Origin: Acanthopleuribacter pedis
GTDB lineage: Bacteria > Acidobacteriota > Holophagae > Acanthopleuribacterales > Acanthopleuribacteraceae
Length of the DNA: 64,000 bases
Direction: 5' to 3'
Assembly: GCF_017377855.1 (NCBI RefSeq)
Contig: NZ_JAFREP010000002.1
Location: 248,001-312,000, forward strand
In this document: positions 1 through 8,791 of the stretch, piece after piece
How the letters are laid out: every line of letters begins with the position of its first letter
How positions within the stretch are numbered: the first letter of the stretch is position 1
Notes under the pieces: model-generated
Told to the model about the DNA's origin: nothing
What the model saw: only the letters and a program-made list of their open reading frames with translations
Databases searched by the model: none
Program-made: the position numbers and the translations under genes

Positions 1-3000
1 CGCCGCCGCGGCCGCGATGCCCAGCGGGTGTTTGCAGAAGGTGCCCGCGAAGACCGTTTGGTTGGCGGGCGGGAAGGAGCTGTCGTCGTATTGCCAGAAA
101 CCGCCGTCAATCGCGTCCATGTATTCGGCTTTTCCCGCGACGATGCCGAGTGGCATGCCGCCACCCGCGATTTTGCCGTAGGTGGCCAAGTCGGCGCGCA
201 CGCCGAAGACCGCCTGGGCGCCGCCGGGATGGACGCGAAACCCGGTGACCACCTCGTCGAAAACAAGCAGGGTGCCGACCGCCGCGGTGACCTTGCGCAG
301 CTCGCGCAGGAAGGGGCCGGGTTCCAATTCGGGGTTGCGGCATTGCACCGGTTCGACCAGCACCACGGCGATGTCGTCTTGCTCGCGGAGGAATTGGAGC
401 GCGCTGTCGCAGCCGTAGTCCAGCACAACGATGTCGTCGACCATGTGTTGGGGGATGCCGAGCGTGACCGGCAGGCTGTTGCCCGCGGCGCCGCGCCGCA
501 CCAACACGCTGTCGAAGTTGCCGTGGTAGGAATCCTTAAACAGGGCCACGCGGTTGCGGCCCGTGGCCGTGCGGGCCAAACGCATCGCCGTGGCGACCGC
601 CTCGGAACCGGTGATGCAGAAGGTGACTCGGTCCATGCCGGTGAGTTGGCGGAAACGCTGCACCGCGTTTTCCATCAGCGAGATTTGCGGGCCCACCATT
701 TGCGGGCGGCCGGCGAGGGCCTCGCTGACGGCCTTGGTGACAAAGGCCGGGTTGTGACCGAACAGATTGACGCCAAAACCCATCACCATGTCGATGTAGC
801 GGTTGCCGTCCAGGTCGGTGACCTGGCAGCCCTCGGCGCGCTCGATGACCAGCGGATACACCAGGTTTTTCCAAAGAGCTTGGTAACCGAGGGACGCGCG
901 CACATCGGCCAGCGTGGCGCGGTTCTTTTGGGTGAAATCGCGCGAACCTTTGGTTTTGGCCAGATAACGTTCGCTGAAGACGTCCAGGTAGGCGCGCTGC
1001 CGTGGGGTCAGTTCGTCGCTTTCTTCCCGTTCAATGGGGCGGTAGGGACCGAGCTTGACCTTTTCCGCGCTTTTGACGGGGGCTTTTTTGGGCGGCGGCG
1101 CGGCTTTGGCAGGTGCTTGTGGCTCACCGCGCAGGGCGGCTACTTGGCGGGCGATTTCGGCGAGTTGGGCGCTAATGGCGTCGAGGGCCGGGTTCGCGCC
1201 CTCCGCGACGACGGGTGTGGTTGCGCGCTCGGGATCCGCCAATTGGACATCCTCGCCTAGTTCCACGTCGAGCAGTGCGGCGAGGGCGTCGATGGTGGGC
1301 ACGTCGTCGAACAGGCGGCGGAAAGGCACGTCGACGCCGAACTCGGTTTTGACGGTTTGGTTGATTTGGATTAGCAGCAGCGAATCGCAGCCCAGTTCCA
1401 GGAAGGTTTGCGCGGTATCGATCTGGTGTTCATCCATGCCCGCCGCGTTACTGAGCACGGTGCGCAGTTCGGCGCGCAGCAGGTCGACCCGTGCGCGGGT
1501 ATTGCCGGTTTGGGGTTTGGATGGGTTTTCGACGGCGGCGGGCGGTTCCTCGGCTGAAGGGGCGGGTTTGGGCTCGGCTTCCGCGACGGCGGGATCCGGT
1601 TCAATCCAAAAACGGGTTGGTTCGAAGGCATAACCGGGCAGCGCGATGCGGCGCGGGCCTGAATCGGTGCCGGTCGGTTCGAACCAATCGGACCAAATTA
1701 CGGGTACCCCTTGGGTCCACAAAGCGGCGGCGCTGTTCAACGCGGTAGGACAGCCTTGCGCGGCTTGTTTGGTGCTGGGCAGCGAACCGAACACGCGCCC
1801 GCGTGCCTCGGGACGGTGGTGGGCGACCAACTGCTGTAAACTTTGGCCGGGGCCGATTTCCAGGTAGCGGGTGTCGGGGGAAGCCACGTGATCGAGGCTT
1901 TGGGCGAAGCGAACCGGGCGGCGCAGGTGCTCGGCCCAGTAATTGGGGTCCTGGGCTTGCTCGGCGGTGAGCGGTTTGCCGGTGCGGTTGGAAATGACCG
2001 CCATGCTGGGTGCGTTGAGGGTTACCGCGGCGCAGGCGGCGGTGAACGGCGCCAAGGCCGGTTCCATCATGGCCGTGTGGAAGGCGTGCGAGGTGTGCAG
2101 TCGCCGGCAGGAGACGCCCGCGTTCTGAAGTTTCGTCGCCAGTTCGTCAATGGCGGGAATCGGGCCGGCGACCACGTTGCGCTCGCGGCCGTTGTAGGCG
2201 GCGATGGTCAGACCCGGACCGAGTTGGCTTTCCAGCAGGGTCGCCTCTTCGGCGACGGCCAGCATGGCACCGGGTTGTTGGGCCTGCATCAGGCGAGCGC
2301 GCTGCAGGACCAGCCGCAAACCGTCTTGTAGGGAAAAGACCCCGGCGAAACAGGCCGCGGCCAACTCACCTATGCTGTGGCCGATCATCGCGGTGGGGCG
2401 GACACCGCGTTCCCACCACCAGCGTGCCAAGCAAAACGAGACGATAAACAGCGCGGGTTGCGCCCATTCAGTGTCGGTTAACTGACCGTCGTCGACTTGG
2501 CGTTCCAACAGCAACCCGCTCAGGTCGGGGCCGCCTTGCTTGAGCAGCAGGCGACAGGTTTCTTCAACGCGGGCGCGGAAGTCGGCGTCGTGTTCGGCCA
2601 AATCGGCGGCCATACCCGCGTATTGCGCGCCCTGACCGGAGAAAAGCCAAACCAGGGGTGGTGGCTCGAACGGGGCGGCCGCGGCTGTGCCCAGGCGCGC
2701 TAGGGCGTGCGCGGCTTCGGCCGCGTTTTGGGCGATGACCGCGCGGCGGTAGGGGAAGCATTTGCGGCCTTCCGCCAGGGAAAAGGCCGTGTCCACCGCG
2801 TTTTGGTTTGGGTGCAAACGGGCGTGTTCGGCCAAGGCTTCCGTCATGCGGTCGAGGGCCGCCTCGCTTTTGGCGGATACCACAAAAGGCAGCGGTTTGT
2901 TCGTTTCGGGCCGCGCTGCCGGCTGATCGGCTTGTTCGAGGATGACATGGGCGTTGGTACCGCCGAGCCCAAACGAACTGACGCCGGCGCGTCGGGGCCG

Positions 3001-4227
3001 GTCTTGGCGCGGCCAAGCCGTGGTTTCCGTGTGCACGTAGAAGGGGCCGGCGTCGAAGTCGATCTCGGGGTTGGGCGTGGTGAAGTTCAAACTGGCGGGC
3101 AATTGCTCGTGGTACAGCGCCAGCGCGCATTTAATCAGACCGCTGATCCCGGCGGCGGCGTCGAGGTGGCCGATGTTGGTTTTGACCGAACCCAGGGGAA
3201 TCGAACCTACCGGGGTGTCGGGTCCGCCCAGGGCGCGGTTGAGCGCGCGCACCTCGACCGCGTCGCCCAATCGGGTGCCGGTTCCGTGTGCTTCGATGTA
3301 ATCGATGTCGGCGGGTTCCAAGCCGGCCACGCCCAGTGCTTCTTCAATCACGGCGACTTGGCCGGAGACGCTGGGCGCGGTGTAACCGACCTTGTCGGCA
3401 CCGTCGTTGTTCACCGCGGAGCCGCGAATTAGCGCGTAAATCGTATCGCCGTCGGCAACCGCGTCTTCCCAGCGTTTGAGCACCACCGCGCCGACCCCGT
3501 CCGCGAAAACCGTGCCTTGCGCCGATGCGTCAAACGCCGCGCATACGCCGTTGGGTGAGGCCATGCCGCCGTCTTGGTAGCGGTAGCCGCGATGTTGTGG
3601 GACCTGCACCGCGACGCCGCCCGCCAGCGCCATGTCACACTGGTAACCGAGCAACGCGCGACAGGCGGTGTGGACCGCGACCAAGGACGAAGAACAGGCG
3701 GTGTTGGTGCTGACCGCCGGACCTTTGAGGTCGAGTTTGTAGGCGGTACGGGTGGCGAGGTGATCCTTGTCGGTGGCGTAAATCAGCCGGGTCAGCGGTT
3801 CGCCCTCGCGAATGCGGCGGTTGTGCAACAGGTGGTTGATCAGGTAGGTGCTGACCGCGGAACCGGCGAACACGCCCACGTGTTGCTCCGGGGCGTCGGC
3901 GGCGTGACCCGCGTGTTCCAAGGCGTGCCACGCGGTTTCGAGGAACAGCCGGTGGCCCGGATCAAGCAGTTCGGCCTCGCGCGGCAGGAACCCGAAAAAG
4001 CCGGCGTCGAAGCGGTCGATGTCGGCGAGGAGGGGTTTGTCGCGCACGTAGTCGGGTTTGGCCGACTCGGCCGGATCCACCCCGGCCGCCGCCAACTGCT
4101 CGTCGCTGAGGCGGGTGTTGATGCGGGCGCCGTTCAGCAATTGGCTCCAGTAGGTATTGAGGTCGGTGGCGCCGGGAAAGCGGCAGGCCATGCCGATGAT
4201 CGCGAGATCGCTATCGTGTTGCGTCAT
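1..4227 (-). CDS. Type I PKS module KS-AT-ACP with fused aminotransferase (partial, C-terminus beyond left edge)
   Basis: Reads from ATG 4227 to the window edge without a stop (1409 codons). Order seen: ketosynthase (about 1-425; active Cys in NTACSSSLVAVH near 178), acyltransferase (about 525-800; GHSIGELAAAC near 616, and HAFH, the motif usual for malonyl-CoA), acyl carrier protein (ELGCDSLLLIQI near 945), then a class III PLP aminotransferase of the glutamate-semialdehyde type (from about 1060; YGKIAGGGMPLG near 1353 carries the likely PLP lysine). A KS-AT-ACP-AMT order is known from mycosubtilin/iturin synthases, where AMT turns a beta-ketoacyl-ACP into a beta-amino acyl chain. No reductive domain precedes the AMT, which fits that use. 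The start overlaps the stop of the upstream PKS gene (ATGA), so translation is probably coupled. The next domain, probably condensation, lies outside the window. Confidence 0.93.
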   Translation of the reverse strand, partial: MTQHDSDLAIIGMACRFPGATDLNTYWSQLLNGARINTRLSDEQLAAAGVDPAESAKPDYVRDKPLLADIDRFDAGFFGFLPREAELLDPGHRLFLETAWHALEHAGHAADAPEQHVGVFAGSAVSTYLINHLLHNRRIREGEPLTRLIYATDKDHLATRTAYKLDLKGPAVSTNTACSSSLVAVHTACRALLGYQCDMALAGGVAVQVPQHRGYRYQDGGMASPNGVCAAFDASAQGTVFADGVGAVVLKRWEDAVADGDTIYALIRGSAVNNDGADKVGYTAPSVSGQVAVIEEALGVAGLEPADIDYIEAHGTGTRLGDAVEVRALNRALGGPDTPVGSIPLGSVKTNIGHLDAAAGISGLIKCALALYHEQLPASLNFTTPNPEIDFDAGPFYVHTETTAWPRQDRPRRAGVSSFGLGGTNAHVILEQADQPAARPETNKPLPFVVSAKSEAALDRMTEALAEHARLHPNQNAVDTAFSLAEGRKCFPYRRAVIAQNAAEAAHALARLGTAAAAPFEPPPLVWLFSGQGAQYAGMAADLAEHDADFRARVEETCRLLLKQGGPDLSGLLLERQVDDGQLTDTEWAQPALFIVSFCLARWWWERGVRPTAMIGHSIGELAAACFAGVFSLQDGLRLVLQRARLMQAQQPGAMLAVAEEATLLESQLGPGLTIAAYNGRERNVVAGPIPAIDELATKLQNAGVSCRRLHTSHAFHTAMMEPALAPFTAACAAVTLNAPSMAVISNRTGKPLTAEQAQDPNYWAEHLRRPVRFAQSLDHVASPDTRYLEIGPGQSLQQLVAHHRPEARGRVFGSLPSTKQAAQGCPTALNSAAALWTQGVPVIWSDWFEPTGTDSGPRRIALPGYAFEPTRFWIEPDPAVAEAEPKPAPSAEEPPAAVENPSKPQTGNTRARVDLLRAELRTVLSNAAGMDEHQIDTAQTFLELGCDSLLLIQINQTVKTEFGVDVPFRRLFDDVPTIDALAALLDVELGEDVQLADPERATTPVVAEGANPALDAISAQLAEIARQVAALRGEPQAPAKAAPPPKKAPVKSAEKVKLGPYRPIEREESDELTPRQRAYLDVFSERYLAKTKGSRDFTQKNRATLADVRASLGYQALWKNLVYPLVIERAEGCQVTDLDGNRYIDMVMGFGVNLFGHNPAFVTKAVSEALAGRPQMVGPQISLMENAVQRFRQLTGMDRVTFCITGSEAVATAMRLARTATGRNRVALFKDSYHGNFDSVLVRRGAAGNSLPVTLGIPQHMVDDIVVLDYGCDSALQFLREQDDIAVVLVEPVQCRNPELEPGPFLRELRKVTAAVGTLLVFDEVVTGFRVHPGGAQAVFGVRADLATYGKIAGGGMPLGIVAGKAEYMDAIDGGFWQYDDSSFPPANQTVFAGTFCKHPLGIAAAAA

Positions 4228-7200
4228 GATTTCCTCGTTCGACGGGCGTTATCGCGTGCCATCGCCTGACGTTGCCTGGCGCCGCGGTCGCGTTTGTTCG
4301 CGGCGGTGGGGGCGGGCGTTTCGGCAGGGGTGATGTTGGCGGCGAGTTGCGCGATGGTCGGGTATTCGAAAAAGTCGGAGACCCTCAAGGTCTTGGGTGG
4401 GGTGGGTAGCTTTTGCAGGGGACCGCGCAGGGCGGCGTGAACTTGGACGGCCAGAAAAGAAGAGGCGCCAAGGTCGAAGAAGTTGTCGTGAATGCCGACC
4501 TGTTCCAGACCGAGTTGTGCGGCCCAAGTGTCGGCGAGTAAGGTTTCCAGCGGGTTGCGCGCGGCCACATACGGGTTGGCCAGCGGCGGACGCGGATGAC
4601 TGCCGCGTTTGGCGCTCGGAGCGGGGGTTTCGTCGGGGTCGCGGGTCAGACCGGCCGCGGCGCGGTTGCGGCGTTGTTCGATATCGGTCGTGGTGACCCA
4701 CACCCGCGTCAGCGGTTTTTGCAGCAAGCCGGCGAACAGGGCTTGGCCCCGTTGCGGCGGCATGCCGACCGGCGTGCCCGGCGCGGTGCGCGATTGACCG
4801 GTGTTGTGCCAGCCGTCCCAGTTGATGGACATGGTGCGTCCCGCGAATCTGCTGTCGCGCCATTCGGCGAAGGCGTCGAGGAAGGCGTTGGCGGCCGCGT
4901 AATCGGCCAGCCCGATCCCGCCCAGTTCGGCGGCCATCGAGGAGCACAGCACCATCCAGTCGAGCGGGCGCCGCGCAAAGAGTTCGCCGAGGACCAGGGT
5001 GCCCGCGATTTTGGGTTCACGCGCCCAGTTGCCACTATTTCCGGCCGCGATGGTTTGGACCCGTGCCCCGCCCGCCGCGTGGATGACGCCGCGCACCCTC
5101 CGGCCGCGGCGTTCCCAGGCTTCAATGAGTTGGGTCATTGCGGCGCGGTCGGTGACATCGGCCTGGGCGGTGACCACCTCGGCGCCGGCGTCGCGCAGGC
5201 GTTTGACCGCGGCCAAGGCGCGCGCGGTGGGATCGTCGCTGTCGGCGTCGGCTTGGGTGGTGCCGTCGAGGCCGGGCAAGGCGGTGCGTCCGGTGAGGAG
5301 CAGGGTGACGCCCGGACCCGCGAGGACCTCGGCCAAGGCGGCACCGACGCCGCCCGTGCCGCCGGTGATTAGGTAGAGGCCGGGTTCGGCACGAAAAGGG
5401 GTTTGCGGTCGCGGGGGGGCCGGCTGAATCGTACGCGCCCAGAAGGTTTGGCCCCGTTGGGCGAGATGCCGCGCGGGTGACTGGCTTTTTAACAGTTCGT
5501 AGAGCAGCTCGCCGCGGTCGTCCTCGGGATCCAGGTCGAGAAAACGAACTTTTAGGTCGGGGACTTCCTGTACCGCCACCCGCAACAAACCGATCAAAGG
5601 GGCTTGATGGGGAAACAGCGGTTCGCGGCCGGTGACGTTTTCCAAACCGCGCGTGAGCAGGGTGATTTGGGTCGGATGGCCGTGTTCGGTTTTTGGCAGG
5701 TTGGTAACGGATCGCAATAATTCCGCCATGTTTTCATAAACCTTTAGGGCGCCGTCCATCGGGCCGTGGTTGGGGTCGGTGGGATCCTGTTCCGCCCCGA
5801 GGTCCAAGTCACTGCAAAACACAATCTGTTCGGGGGTGCCGATCTGAGCCATGGTTGCGAGCAGGGCGTCTTGTGCACCCGCTGCCGCAAGGTTTACCGC
5901 AAACCGGTCCGTGGCGATTTTTTGAAAGCCGTCACCTTGGCTGAACAGCACGATGCGATGCCCGTCGGCTTCGGCGTCCTCAAGGAACCGCGGCGCGCGA
6001 CGGCGCCCGTTGGTCACCAGCCACCACAAACCGGGTTTCGCGTTCGCTTGCGGTGGTTCGATTAGCTTGGTCCAGGTCGGCGCAAACAGATCATAGCTCG
6101 GTGTGGTTTGGGTGGTGGTTTCCGTGCTTGGGGCGGGCGAACCTTGCGGCCACCAAAAGCGTTTGCGCTGAAAGGGATAGGCGGGCAGGGCGAGGGTGCG
6201 GCGCGGTTGATCCCCGTGCAGCGCCTCCCAGTTGAGGTCGACCCCGGCGCACCAGGTTTTGCCCAAACTTTCCAGCACAAAAGTGGTACCGTCGGTTTGG
6301 CTTTTGGCATGGGGCATGGTTGCTAAGGCGGTGTGGCCGGTGCCGAAACGCGGGTGGTTTTGGGCCAAGCCGGCGAGGGTGGCGCCCGGACCGATTTCCA
6401 GCAGGAGACAACGCGGCGTGCTTAGCAAGGTCCGCAGGCAATCGTTAAACCGCACCGGCTTGCGCATTTGCGTCAGCCAGTAGTCGGGCGAAACGGCCTC
6501 GCTGTCCGAGAGGCGTTTGCCGGTGAGGTTGCACATCATTGGCAAGCGCGGCGGCTTCAGGGTTACCTTGCTCAAGGCCGCGGCGAAGGGTGCCCGCAAG
6601 GCCTCGGTGTGGTGTGAATGGAAGGCATGGGAGGTGTGGAGTTTGACCGCGTTGAGGCCGCGCGCCTGAAGCTGCTGTTGCAGGGTGGTGAGCGCGGCCG
6701 GCTCGCCGGTCAGCACGGCTGATTTGGGTCCGTTGACCGCGGCGAGTTCGATGCCGGCACCGAGATGGGCGGCCACGTCGATTTCCGCCAGCGGAACGGC
6801 CAGCATCGCGCCGGGCGGCATGTTTTGCATCAGGCGTGCGCGCTCGCAAACCAAACCCATGCCGTCCTCCAACGAAAACACCTCGGCCAAGCAGGCGGCG
6901 GTGTATTCGCCCAAACTGTGGCCCAGCAAAAGGGTGGGTTCCACGCCCCAGGCGCGCCACTGGGCCGCCATGGCGACGCCGATTGCGAACAGCGCGGGTT
7001 GCGCCAAACGGGTTTGGCGCAGCGAAGCGACGGCCTCTGCGTCGTCGCGTGCACAGAAGAGAAGCGGGGCCAAATCCGTGTCCAGGTGGGGGCGCGCCGC
7101 GGCCAAGGTCCGTGCCAGGGTTTCGCGAAAAACCGGGAATTCGTTCAGATCACGCGCCATGCCCGGCATTTGCGCGCCTTGGCCTGGCAACAGAAAGGCG

Positions 7201-8783
7201 ATTTCGCCTTGGTGCGCGTCGGTGTGGGTTGGGACGGCGGCGCGCAGGCGAAGCGCGGCGTCGGGACCGCTAGCGGCCACCGCAAAGGTGCGATGCGCCA
7301 TGGGTTTGCGCCCGAGACTCAGGGTTTGGGCGGCGGCGCTCAGGTCACAAGCCGGATGGTCCAGCGCGGCGGCGGTGGTGGCGGCCAGCGCGGTCAAGGC
7401 GGCCGGATCATGGGCCGAAAGCGGCAGCAGGTAGGGGCCGCCCGCGGCCGTCGAAGGCCTGGGCTTGGATGCCTCTTCCAATACCGCGTGCACGTTGGTG
7501 CCGCCGATGCCGAAGGAACTGACGCCCGCGCGGCGCGGCTTTCCCGCCGCCGTGTGCCAGGCTTGTTTGCGGGTATTCACGAAAAACGGGCTGGTGGCCA
7601 GGTTGAGTTTGGGGTTGGGTGTTTCGAAATGCAGGCTGGGCGGAAGCGTGCGGTGGTGCAGCGCCAATACGGCCTTGATGAAACCGGCAATCCCGGCGGC
7701 GGTGTTGAGGTGGCCGAAATTCGACTTGACCGAACCGAGCGCGCAGTAACCGACGCGGTCCGTTTGGGCGCGGAACACCTTGGTCAGGGCGGCCACTTCA
7801 ATGGGATCACCGAGGGGCGTCGCGGTGCCGTGGGCTTCGATCAGGCCGATGCTGTCGGGGTCGACATCGGCCATGGCCAGCGCCTCGTCAATCACGCGCG
7901 CCTGACCTTCCACCGCGGGGGCGGTAAAACCGACCTTGGCGGCGCCGTCGTTGTTGACCGCGATGCCTTTGACCACCGCGTACATGGGTTTGCCTTGGTC
8001 GCGGGCATCCTGAACCCGCATCAGCGCGACGACGCCGACGCCGTTGCCGCCGATGATGCCGGAAGCCGCGGCGTCAAACGGCCGACAGACGCCGTCCTTT
8101 GCCAAAATCATGCCTGGCTGATAATGGTAGCCCACGGTTTGCGGCACCATCAGTGCCACCCCGCCCGCCAGCGCCAGGTCGGATTCACCCGCGAGCAGGC
8201 TTTGGCAGGCCAGATGGACGGCGGTCAGCGAGGTGGAGCAGGCGGTTTGCACGCAAAGCGCGGGGCCTTTGAGGTTGAGTTTGTAGGCGGTGCGGGTTGG
8301 TAAAAAATCTTTGTCGTTGCCCAGCGCGTGGGCGTAGAAGCGGGTTAGGTCCAGCATGCCGCCGTCCGCTTGCAGGCGGCCGTAGGTGTTCATGGCCGCG
8401 CCGGCGAACAGCCCGATGGGACCCTCGGCGCGGTCCGGGTCGACACCGGCATGTTCCAGGGCGTGCCAGGCCGTTTCCAGGAACAGCCGGTGCTGTGGAT
8501 CCATGTGTTCCGCTTCGCCGGGCGTGATCCCGAAAAAGGCCGCGTCGAAGCGGTCGATGTCGGGCAGAATCGCCGCCTTGCGCACGTAGTCGGGCGATTC
8601 GAATGCCGCGCGCGGGACGCCGGCCGCCAGCAGCGCTTCATCGCTAAGCTCGGTGACCGAGGCGACGCCGTTTTGCAGATTGTCCCAGTAAGCGTTGCGG
8701 TCGGCCGCGCCGGGAAAGCGGCAGGCCAGGCCTACCACGGCAATGTCATTTTCGCCGGGTTCGTAGGATTCAGGATCGGTCAT
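4224..8783 (-). CDS. Type I PKS module KS-AT-KR-ACP
   Basis: 1519 residues from ATG 8783, whose product begins MTDPESYEPGENDIAVVGLA; this start lies 8 bp after the stop of the NRPS gene and just before the KS, so the longer upstream reading is rejected. KS about 10-430 (active Cys in VQTACSTSLTAVH near 181). AT about 530-830 (GHSLGEYTAAC near 620; HAFH suggests malonyl-CoA). KR about 1130-1330 (NADPH motif TGGTGGVGAALAE near 1140; Ser and Tyr in CSSMAAELGGIGLADYAAAN). ACP about 1410-1490 (DLGASSFLAVQ, phosphopantetheine Ser near 1438; the usual LGG is LGA). There is no DH or ER, so the product should stay a beta-hydroxy thioester. It acts second, on the aminoacyl chain made by the NRPS, so the expected unit is a beta-hydroxy-gamma-amino acid (statine type). 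The order is inference from gene order. Confidence 0.95.
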   Translation of the reverse strand: MTDPESYEPGENDIAVVGLACRFPGAADRNAYWDNLQNGVASVTELSDEALLAAGVPRAAFESPDYVRKAAILPDIDRFDAAFFGITPGEAEHMDPQHRLFLETAWHALEHAGVDPDRAEGPIGLFAGAAMNTYGRLQADGGMLDLTRFYAHALGNDKDFLPTRTAYKLNLKGPALCVQTACSTSLTAVHLACQSLLAGESDLALAGGVALMVPQTVGYHYQPGMILAKDGVCRPFDAAASGIIGGNGVGVVALMRVQDARDQGKPMYAVVKGIAVNNDGAAKVGFTAPAVEGQARVIDEALAMADVDPDSIGLIEAHGTATPLGDPIEVAALTKVFRAQTDRVGYCALGSVKSNFGHLNTAAGIAGFIKAVLALHHRTLPPSLHFETPNPKLNLATSPFFVNTRKQAWHTAAGKPRRAGVSSFGIGGTNVHAVLEEASKPRPSTAAGGPYLLPLSAHDPAALTALAATTAAALDHPACDLSAAAQTLSLGRKPMAHRTFAVAASGPDAALRLRAAVPTHTDAHQGEIAFLLPGQGAQMPGMARDLNEFPVFRETLARTLAAARPHLDTDLAPLLFCARDDAEAVASLRQTRLAQPALFAIGVAMAAQWRAWGVEPTLLLGHSLGEYTAACLAEVFSLEDGMGLVCERARLMQNMPPGAMLAVPLAEIDVAAHLGAGIELAAVNGPKSAVLTGEPAALTTLQQQLQARGLNAVKLHTSHAFHSHHTEALRAPFAAALSKVTLKPPRLPMMCNLTGKRLSDSEAVSPDYWLTQMRKPVRFNDCLRTLLSTPRCLLLEIGPGATLAGLAQNHPRFGTGHTALATMPHAKSQTDGTTFVLESLGKTWCAGVDLNWEALHGDQPRRTLALPAYPFQRKRFWWPQGSPAPSTETTTQTTPSYDLFAPTWTKLIEPPQANAKPGLWWLVTNGRRRAPRFLEDAEADGHRIVLFSQGDGFQKIATDRFAVNLAAAGAQDALLATMAQIGTPEQIVFCSDLDLGAEQDPTDPNHGPMDGALKVYENMAELLRSVTNLPKTEHGHPTQITLLTRGLENVTGREPLFPHQAPLIGLLRVAVQEVPDLKVRFLDLDPEDDRGELLYELLKSQSPARHLAQRGQTFWARTIQPAPPRPQTPFRAEPGLYLITGGTGGVGAALAEVLAGPGVTLLLTGRTALPGLDGTTQADADSDDPTARALAAVKRLRDAGAEVVTAQADVTDRAAMTQLIEAWERRGRRVRGVIHAAGGARVQTIAAGNSGNWAREPKIAGTLVLGELFARRPLDWMVLCSSMAAELGGIGLADYAAANAFLDAFAEWRDSRFAGRTMSINWDGWHNTGQSRTAPGTPVGMPPQRGQALFAGLLQKPLTRVWVTTTDIEQRRNRAAAGLTRDPDETPAPSAKRGSHPRPPLANPYVAARNPLETLLADTWAAQLGLEQVGIHDNFFDLGASSFLAVQVHAALRGPLQKLPTPPKTLRVSDFFEYPTIAQLAANITPAETPAPTAANKRDRGARQRQAMARDNARRTRKS

Positions 8784-8791
8784 GGTCCCGC

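Noticed and set aside
28..1260. Long plus-strand frame opposite the aminotransferase domain
   Set aside because: Shadow of the PKS gene on the other strand; Gly/Ala/Arg/Val-rich, no domain, no binding site. The minus frame reads as a clear KS-AT-ACP-AMT.
6765..8303. 512-codon plus-strand frame opposite the second PKS
   Set aside because: Complementary shadow of the KS-AT coding region in high-GC DNA.
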